A DNA stretch of 33,685 bases, from positions 1-33,685 of the forward strand of contig JASJAU010000028.1 of NCBI GenBank assembly GCA_030066855.1, read 5' to 3'. Every line of letters starts with the position of its first letter. The stretch's first letter is position 1. Source of the stretch: Paracoccaceae bacterium (GTDB lineage Bacteria; Pseudomonadota; Alphaproteobacteria; Rhodobacterales; Rhodobacteraceae). Shown here piece by piece: positions 28,579-33,685 of the stretch. Position numbers and translations under genes: made by a program. The notes beneath the pieces were generated by a model. The model did not search any database, had not been told where the DNA came from, and was given only the letters and a program-made list of their open reading frames with translations.

Positions 28579-29928
28579 TTAAGCGTTTCCCGCGCCCGAT
28601 GGCGCCTTGAGCGACCAGGTGGCGATCCCAACGCCCACGACCACCAGCGCGACGGCAATCAGGTTTACGCCAATCGCGCTAGCGGCGCCGATGCCACTGA
28701 GCGCGATCATGATCAGGCCCCCGCAGGTCACCAGAGCGCCGATGAGCGCCCGCGCCGGACCCGGCGGTGTGGTCCCCGGTGCGCGAGAGGCCGCCTCGAA
28801 CCGGAGGAACACGCCCACAAACGGGATGAGCGCGGCAGTGAAGAGCAGGACCCAGACCGGACGCAGCGCCCACCAAAGGCCGATGCCCGGCTCCATGCTG
28901 AGGCCGACGCCTCCCGAAAGAACTGCCAGGCCGATCACCGCGATCATCGCCGTGATATGCCAAAGGTAGACCGACATGATCATCTGATTGTAGAGGATCA
29001 CCCAGCTCCAGGGCCGGACGCGTTTGAGCCAGCGGCTCGCCGGGCCCTCCAGAAGAAGGATCACCCCGATCTGCACCGACCCAACCGCGAGCATGGCGAC
29101 GGTGGGCGGGCGCGTGTTGGAGATCTCCTCGCCCGGGACCGAGACCATGCTGACCGGGTAGCCTAAGGGGCCGACCAGAGTATAGACGGTCGCGACGCCG
29201 AGGACCACGAAAGCGAGCGCCCAGGTCTTCGGGTAGTCTGACGTGTGCCACCAATAGCCCAGCTGGTGAACCGCGAGCCAGACGAAAGCGTAGTTCGACC
29301 ATCTGAGCCAGCCCATGTCCGCCGTGAAAGCGAGCGTGTCGACCGCGATCGCGCAGGCCACGAGAAGCGCGACCGACCAGATGCCGATCCGGTCCCAAAT
29401 CGCGGCGGTCACCGGCACCGCGACTGTGATCAAGATGTAGACCGCCAGAAACCAGACAGGCACCAGCGAGGCTTTGCTCGCGGCATTGATGAGGTCGGGA
29501 GAGACGCCCGCGCGCCCCGCAATGAACGCCGCGATGGCCCAGATCACCACAAGAGGCACGGTCGGTTTCAAGAGTCGGGTCAGGCGAGTCGCGGCCCAGG
29601 CGCGTTTCCTTTCCGGGTCTCTCCGGGCCGACGCCCAGGAGAGCGAGTTGGAATAACCGCCGACAAAGAAGAAAACCGGCATGACCTGGAATAGCCAAGT
29701 GGCGTACTGCGTCCATGTCTGTTCGGCCAGAAGGATCGAAAGCTCGATCTCTCCGTTCCGGATGACCGGCGCCACGAGCAGCCAATGGCCCAGCACGACA
29801 AAGGTGATTGCGATCGCCCGGTAAAGGTCCACGGCCCTGTTGCGTTTCTCGGGCGTGTTCTTCGCCGCCCATCGGGCGCGGGCCAGCATGCCCTTGGGCA
29901 TCTCGGCGGGGTCTGGCGCGGCTGTCAT
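28579..29928 (-). CDS. Acyltransferase family 3 multi-pass membrane protein
   Basis: A 449-residue polytopic protein with about ten to twelve hydrophobic segments. The first helix begins RAVDLYRAIAITFVVLGHW, the signature of acyltransferase family 3, with the conserved His at its end. FFFVGGYSNSLSW (residues about 86-98) forms the usual second motif. Such enzymes move acetyl, succinyl or other acyl groups onto sugars or lipids at the membrane. AGGA lies 7 nt before the ATG at 29928. It precedes the glycosyltransferase gene by about 40-60 bp on the same strand, so a shared role in surface glycan or glycolipid modification is plausible but unproven. Confidence 0.87.
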   Translation of the reverse strand: MTAAPDPAEMPKGMLARARWAAKNTPEKRNRAVDLYRAIAITFVVLGHWLLVAPVIRNGEIELSILLAEQTWTQYATWLFQVMPVFFFVGGYSNSLSWASARRDPERKRAWAATRLTRLLKPTVPLVVIWAIAAFIAGRAGVSPDLINAASKASLVPVWFLAVYILITVAVPVTAAIWDRIGIWSVALLVACAIAVDTLAFTADMGWLRWSNYAFVWLAVHQLGYWWHTSDYPKTWALAFVVLGVATVYTLVGPLGYPVSMVSVPGEEISNTRPPTVAMLAVGSVQIGVILLLEGPASRWLKRVRPWSWVILYNQMIMSVYLWHITAMIAVIGLAVLSGGVGLSMEPGIGLWWALRPVWVLLFTAALIPFVGVFLRFEAASRAPGTTPPGPARALIGALVTCGGLIMIALSGIGAASAIGVNLIAVALVVVGVGIATWSLKAPSGAGNA

Positions 29929-29992
29929 GCGCGATCCTTTGGCCAGCGTTTTCTGCGCTCGTCAAACTCTGCCGGTCTGACGCGGAATTGGC

Positions 29993-30021
29993 AACAATCG
30001 GGCAAGTTTGCGGCGATTGTT
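29993..30021. repeat. Inverted repeat at the 3' end of carA
   Basis: AACAATCG (29993-30000) and CGATTGTT (30014-30021) pair perfectly and enclose a second small stem, GCAA/TTGC. The repeat touches the last base of the carA stop codon. There is no T run on the minus strand after it, so it is not a classical terminator; it may protect the carA mRNA end or bind a regulator of the downstream acyltransferase gene. Confidence 0.55.
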
Positions 30022-31178
30022 CAGGTCTGACGCTCTGACATCGCCTCGGCAAAACGTTCGAAGAGGTAGTAGCTGTCCTGCGGCCCGGGGCTAGCTTCCG
30101 GGTGGTATTGCACCGAGAAAACGGGCCGCTCGGTCATGCGGATGCCGCAGTTCGAGCCGTCAAAGAGAGAGACATGGGTCTCCATCACGCCGCTTGGCAG
30201 AGTCTGACTGTCGACCGTGAAGCCGTGGTTCATCGAGGTGATCTCGACCTTTCCGGTCTCAAGGTCCTTCACCGGATGGTTCGCGCCATGGTGGCCGTGG
30301 TTCATCTTTACCGTGTTCGCGCCCAGCGCCAGCGCGAGCATCTGATGGCCGAGGCAGATGCCGAAGACAGGGATGTCAGACTTGTCGAGGACGTCCTTGA
30401 TCATCGGAACGGCATATGCGCCGGTCGCGGCGGGGTCTCCCGGCCCGTTTGACAGGAATACGCCGTCAGGCGAAAGCGCCAGCACATCATCGGCCGTCGC
30501 CGTTGCCGGAAGGACCGTCACATCGCATCCGGCTGAGGCGAGGCAGCGCAGGATATTGCGCTTGGCGCCGTAGTCCACGGCGACGACCTTATGGCGGGGA
30601 GCGACCTGCCTGCCGTACCCTTCAGGCCAGCTCCAACGAGTCTCGTCCCAACGGTAGGACTGCGCGCAGGTGACTTCCTTGGCGAGATCAAGGCCCACAA
30701 GGCCTGAGAACTCTCGTGCAGCCTTCAGGAGCGTCTCGAGATCGAAATTCCCTTCCGGATAATGCGCCAATGCCACATGCGGCGCGCCCTGCTGTCGGAT
30801 CGCGCGGGTCAGGCGCCGCGTGTCTACGCCGCCGATCCCGACCCGGCCGCGCCTGGCCAGCCAGTTGGTCAGCGGTCCGGCCGCCCGCCAGTTCGACGGC
30901 TCGGTCGGATCCCATTTGACGACGAGGCCTTCTGCGACCGGATCGGCTGTCTCATCGTCTTCCGGCGTCGCGCCGACATTGCCGATGTGCGGGAAGGTGA
31001 AGGTGACGACTTGCCCGGCATAGGAGGGGTCGGTCATGATCTCCTGATACCCGGTCATGGCGGTGTTGAAGCAGAGCTCGGCGACCTTCGTGCCGGTCGC
31101 GCCGAAACCCTTGCCGTAGAAGATCGTGCCATCCGCGAGAACGAGACAAGCGGTTGGTTTCTGCTTTGTCTCTGCCAT
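30021..31178 (-). CDS. carA: Carbamoyl-phosphate synthase small chain
   Basis: CarA is the glutaminase subunit that feeds ammonia to CarB for carbamoyl phosphate, used in arginine and pyrimidine synthesis. At 385 residues it is full length. The N-terminal CPSase small-chain domain contains FNTAMTGYQEI. The class I GATase domain has FLSNGPGDP, the nucleophile Cys275 in FGICLGHQ, and His359/Glu361 in QYHPEASPGP. I chose the ATG at 31178 (MAETKQKPTAC), which has GGGAGG upstream. carB is not in the window. It diverges from yqeY, an arrangement I recall as common in Rhodobacteraceae. Confidence 0.97.
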   Translation of the reverse strand: MAETKQKPTACLVLADGTIFYGKGFGATGTKVAELCFNTAMTGYQEIMTDPSYAGQVVTFTFPHIGNVGATPEDDETADPVAEGLVVKWDPTEPSNWRAAGPLTNWLARRGRVGIGGVDTRRLTRAIRQQGAPHVALAHYPEGNFDLETLLKAAREFSGLVGLDLAKEVTCAQSYRWDETRWSWPEGYGRQVAPRHKVVAVDYGAKRNILRCLASAGCDVTVLPATATADDVLALSPDGVFLSNGPGDPAATGAYAVPMIKDVLDKSDIPVFGICLGHQMLALALGANTVKMNHGHHGANHPVKDLETGKVEITSMNHGFTVDSQTLPSGVMETHVSLFDGSNCGIRMTERPVFSVQYHPEASPGPQDSYYLFERFAEAMSERQT

Positions 31179-31264
31179 GTCCCGCCGACCTCCCGCCTGG
31201 GTAAACGGCAGCGGTGTACGCCCTTCGCGCCATGCGGTCAAGGTCGCACAATTTTTCACTTTTT

Positions 31265-31270
31265 ATTATA
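31265..31270 (-). promoter_or_regulatory. Candidate -10 element of carA
   Basis: The minus strand reads a perfect TATAAT here in an unusually AT-rich stretch (about 31256-31285) of the carA-yqeY divergent region. The -35 region upstream is not well matched. Transcription from here would leave a leader of roughly 80 nt before the carA ATG. Confidence 0.5.
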
Positions 31271-31299
31271 AATCAATGATTTAAGTGTCTTCGACTTGG

Positions 31300-31328
31300 T
31301 TGCCGTCATTGACGCAATTCGGTATCTT
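31300..31328 (+). promoter_or_regulatory. Candidate sigma-70 promoter of yqeY
   Basis: TTGCCG (31300-31305), a 17-bp spacer and TATCTT (31323-31328) match the consensus at four of six positions each. Transcription would start about 24 bp before the ATG at 31359. Confidence 0.5.
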
Positions 31329-31358
31329 CGCCCCTCTGAGCATGGGGATGAGGCAGAG

Positions 31359-31826
31359 ATGGGTTTGCGGGGCGACATTGGCGATGCGCTGAAGTCAGCG
31401 ATGCGGGAGAAGGATGCCGACCGGCTATCCACGCTGCGTTTGATCAACGCCGCGATCAAGGACCGCGACATCGCAAAAAGGTCCGAGGGCGGCGACGGCG
31501 AGGATGCTGGTGTCGCAGACGGCGATATCCTCCAGATACTCGGCAAAATGGTCAAACAACGCCAGGAGAGCGCCCGCGCCTACGAAGAAGGCGGTCGGCT
31601 GGAACTGGCCGAGAAGGAGCGGGCGGAGATCGCAGTGATCGAGGATTTCCTGCCCCGGCAGCTCGATGACGAGGAAACCGCCACCGCGGTCGAGAAGGCG
31701 ATCGAGATCACGGGCGCTTCATCGATCCGCGACATGGGGCGGGTGATGGGCGAGCTCAAGGGGCGCTACACCGGCCAGATGGATTTCGGCAAGGTCGGAC
31801 CGATGGTCAAGGCGCGGCTGACCTGA
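31359..31826 (+). CDS. GatB/YqeY domain protein
   Basis: A 155-residue soluble protein of the YqeY family, which shares the tRNA-binding tail domain of GatB. It starts MGLRGDIGDALKSAMREKD, the typical N-terminus, then LRLINAAIKDREI-like sequence, KMVKQRQESARAYEEGGR, and ends with MGRVMGELKGRYTGQMDFGKV. Its function alone is not established; a link to tRNA or amidotransferase activity is inferred from the GatB similarity. The longer frame to 31296 adds residues unlike the family. It diverges from carA and converges with a DUF2244 gene across a hairpin. Confidence 0.95.
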   Translation: MGLRGDIGDALKSAMREKDADRLSTLRLINAAIKDRDIAKRSEGGDGEDAGVADGDILQILGKMVKQRQESARAYEEGGRLELAEKERAEIAVIEDFLPRQLDDEETATAVEKAIEITGASSIRDMGRVMGELKGRYTGQMDFGKVGPMVKARLT

Positions 31827-31830
31827 GAGC

Positions 31831-31851
31831 CTGGCGGACCGTAACCGCCAG
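31831..31851. terminator. Hairpin between convergent yqeY and DUF2244 genes
   Basis: CTGGCGG (31831-31837), a seven-base loop and CCGCCAG (31845-31851) form a perfect seven-pair stem 4 bp after the yqeY stop. The following sequence CAAGTTTGTG has only a short T run, so it is a moderate intrinsic terminator candidate, possibly serving both convergent genes. Confidence 0.65.
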
Positions 31852-31866
31852 CAAGTTTGTGAAAAC

Positions 31867-32340
31867 CTATGTTCGGAGCGCGACGCTCAACTCGCCGTAA
31901 AGCGCTTCGCGTTCTTCCGGCGTGAGAAATCGACCGACTTCGACCTCTCGCCCGGAGCCGCGCAGTGTGAGGTACTTCTCGACCGGACCATCCTCCCGCA
32001 GATGCACGGTCACCCAGTGGGGGTTCGCCTCCCACTCGAGCGGCGGGCCCTTTGCCGGCACATGCGCGAGGCGAACCGCAGCTGGCTCGAGCGTCAGCGC
32101 CTCATGCATCGAGCGGTGAAGTTGATTGGTCTTGATCGCCTGCCATATGCCCCAAAGCGCGATCAGAAAGAACGCCATCAGCACCCAGGCGACGGGAGAG
32201 CCCAGAACGGCCAGGATCGGAAACGACAGCATCGCGGCGGTCAAACCTATGAACCATGTGAATCCGCGGGGCGTCAGCGACTGGTGCGGCCAGAGCGTCA
32301 GGGTGCGTTCAGCAGGGGTTTCGGACCAGCGGTACGGCAT
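31867..32340 (-). CDS. DUF2244 family membrane protein
   Basis: A 157-residue protein beginning with polar sequence and LTLWPHQSLTPRGF, the conserved entry of DUF2244, followed by two hydrophobic segments (about residues 28-46 and 51-68) and a soluble C-terminal domain with WVTVHLRE and LTPEERE. The family is integral to the inner membrane and of unknown function. It is separated from the next minus-strand gene upstream by 48 bp. Confidence 0.9.
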   Translation of the reverse strand: MPYRWSETPAERTLTLWPHQSLTPRGFTWFIGLTAAMLSFPILAVLGSPVAWVLMAFFLIALWGIWQAIKTNQLHRSMHEALTLEPAAVRLAHVPAKGPPLEWEANPHWVTVHLREDGPVEKYLTLRGSGREVEVGRFLTPEEREALYGELSVALRT

Positions 32341-32388
32341 GTGGCCAAGTTAGCCGGACCAGGTTTGGTTGCAAGGAATTGCGGCGGC

Positions 32389-33621
32389 CTAGAGGAGCAC
32401 GAACGTCAGGCCGCCGTGCGCCTGCAATCGATCGAAGAGAGGCTGTCCAAGGCCTGAGACCGGAGTCCAGAACCCGCCGCCAACGTTCAGCTCATCGGCA
32501 TCGTCGGCAAGGCAGAGCGCCGCTTCAACCAGCATCCGGCTTGTCGACTCGACACCTGGGTCGCCTTGTCCCGTCACCTTGAGCTTCATCACCTCGCCGG
32601 TCGACTGCGCGCCGATGACGACCAACTCGTAGTGGCCGGTCTCGCGTGTCTCGGGGCTTGGCCCCTCGCCGGATTTCGGCAGAACCTTCGCCTGAAGGTA
32701 ACGCTGGGTCACCGGCCAACGCATTGCGGCAAGGAAGGTGATCGTGGCGAGGCAGTATAGAAGGGACGAGATCCAACCCCCGACGCCTGGACCGCCGGTG
32801 TCGCTCTCCTCGTAGTGGAAGTCCCTGCCGTAGGGATAGCCCATGAGCGCGTTGGACCGGCGCACCGTTTTCGCGTTCATCGGCGCCATGAAGTAGGGTT
32901 TGGTCCAGAGTTTGAGGTCCGGATCGTAGGTGATCTCTAGCGGCATCATTCTGTCGGGCGGCTCCGGCCCATCGCGTTCGCCGTCGGGCGCAAGGGCGTA
33001 AGGGTCCGCCATGGTTCTGCCGATGTCCGGGTTTTTCGGGCCTGCCTCCATAGCGTGGGCGAAGCTCGCCGCAGTACCGCCGCTGAACCCGCCCTTCATT
33101 CGGGTGATGCGGGTGCGGACGCTCGGGCAAGGGCTCCCGAACTGCTCCAAAGCCGCCTTTTGCAGAACCCAGACGCCCATGTCTGAGGGAATCGAGTCGT
33201 GGCCGCAGGAATGCACGATTCTCGCGCCGGTGGCCTCGGCCTCGCTTTGATACGCGTCGATCATCTGGCGCATCCAATAGGGCTCTCCGGTCAGGTCGCA
33301 GTAATGTGCGCCAGCCGCCACGCAGGCCTCCAGCAATTCAGTGCCATAGAGCGCGAACGGACCGACGGTGGAGCAGATCACGCGGGTATTGGCCGCAAGA
33401 TCGGCGAGAAATGCGCGATCCTTGCTGTCGCCGACGACGATCTCGGGGGCGTTATCGCTGGCGGGCAGGGCGGCTTTGACTGCCTCGAGCTTTTCGCGGT
33501 TGCGCCCCCCGATTGCCCAGCGAATCTCCGTTCCCGTCGTTCGCAGAGCGAGATGATGCGCCGCTCGCCGGCCGACGGCGCCGGTGGCGCCCCAGAGCAC
33601 CAGGTCCCTCTTGCTCGTCAT
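32389..33621 (-). CDS. Saccharopine-dehydrogenase-like NAD(P)-binding oxidoreductase
   Basis: A 410-residue protein whose N-terminal Rossmann motif is GATGAVG (11-17), as in the saccharopine dehydrogenase / SCCPDH and mycobacterial trans-acting enoyl reductase family. Other family-like segments are STVGPFALYG, YCDLTGEPYW and HSCGHDSIPSD, plus a membrane-associating hydrophobic stretch near residues 290-305 (LLYCLATITFLAAM). It is probably not a lysine-pathway enzyme; the family includes lipid-related reductases, and the substrate is unknown. AGGAGG lies 6 nt before the ATG, so the start is firm. The 64 bp beyond it to the window end show nothing recognisable. Confidence 0.9.
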   Translation of the reverse strand: MTSKRDLVLWGATGAVGRRAAHHLALRTTGTEIRWAIGGRNREKLEAVKAALPASDNAPEIVVGDSKDRAFLADLAANTRVICSTVGPFALYGTELLEACVAAGAHYCDLTGEPYWMRQMIDAYQSEAEATGARIVHSCGHDSIPSDMGVWVLQKAALEQFGSPCPSVRTRITRMKGGFSGGTAASFAHAMEAGPKNPDIGRTMADPYALAPDGERDGPEPPDRMMPLEITYDPDLKLWTKPYFMAPMNAKTVRRSNALMGYPYGRDFHYEESDTGGPGVGGWISSLLYCLATITFLAAMRWPVTQRYLQAKVLPKSGEGPSPETRETGHYELVVIGAQSTGEVMKLKVTGQGDPGVESTSRMLVEAALCLADDADELNVGGGFWTPVSGLGQPLFDRLQAHGGLTFVLL

Positions 33622-33685
33622 CGCGGCCTCCTGTGGAATGCCAGGCTACATTGGCGGTTCTCGACCGGCGGCCACATGACGCAGG

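Noticed and set aside
27703-29166. A 487-codon plus-strand frame across the glycosyltransferase/acyltransferase junction
   Set aside because: The product is Arg/Asp/His-rich with no motif or membrane segment, while the minus strand encodes recognisable GT2 and acyltransferase domains.

Overview
The window looks like chromosomal DNA of an alphaproteobacterium, most likely a marine-type Rhodobacteraceae (Roseobacter group). The evidence is high GC with strong third-position GC bias, a SAM-II riboswitch ahead of metZ, a GlyQ/GlyS two-subunit glycyl-tRNA synthetase with a small membrane-anchored protein between the subunits, FolE2 as GTP cyclohydrolase, a UbiH-type monooxygenase whose FAD motif reads AEASH, and the ftsY - EamA - ispZ order. 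I see no rRNA, tRNA, CRISPR array, insertion sequence or phage gene. This is core housekeeping DNA with a few unusual details.

Layout. 1-3503 (+): 3' part of ftsY, whose acidic N-terminus is a perfect Glu-Pro hexanucleotide repeat cut by the window edge, then a secreted protein of unknown function, an EamA transporter and ispZ/yciB. 3500-4574 (-): a PilZ protein and a glutathione S-transferase. 4632-7896 (+): promoter, SAM-II riboswitch and intrinsic terminator, then metZ overlapping a class I glutamine amidotransferase, then folE2. 7959-10029 (+): a GFA/DUF6151-like cysteine protein and a TrkH potassium channel subunit. 10054-11739 (-): a secreted SPOR-like/peptidoglycan-binding/trypsin-fold protein that appears to have lost its catalytic triad. 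11873-18514 (+): glyQ, a VOC protein, a DUF6446-like protein and glyS, all overlapping, then a PPDK-like enzyme. 18697-20848 (+): an SleB-type cell-wall hydrolase with a clear terminator, and glmM.

20884-24163: ilvC (-) divergent from two overlapping Lrp/AsnC regulators (+), with a dyad between them, followed by a class V aminotransferase. 24160-26036 (-): a UbiH-like hydroxylase and a HAD pyrimidine 5'-nucleotidase, divergent from a FadR-type GntR regulator (26139-26807, +). 26734-29928 (-): a GT2 glycosyltransferase split by a probable one-base frameshift, and a multi-pass acyltransferase. 30021-31178 (-): carA, divergent from yqeY (31359-31826, +). The window ends with a DUF2244 membrane protein and a saccharopine-dehydrogenase-like oxidoreductase (both -).

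Themes. Amino-acid supply genes (metZ, ilvC with Lrp regulators, glyQS, carA) sit beside envelope genes (ispZ, SleB, glmM, the pseudo-protease, the glycosyltransferase and acyltransferase). I did not find a clearly new multi-gene system. The observations most worth checking are the apparently inactive protease fold, the frameshifted glycosyltransferase with a possible MshEN-like N-domain, the PPDK homologue with a divergent ATP-grasp half, the SAM-II aptamer linked to a terminator, and the FtsY repeat.
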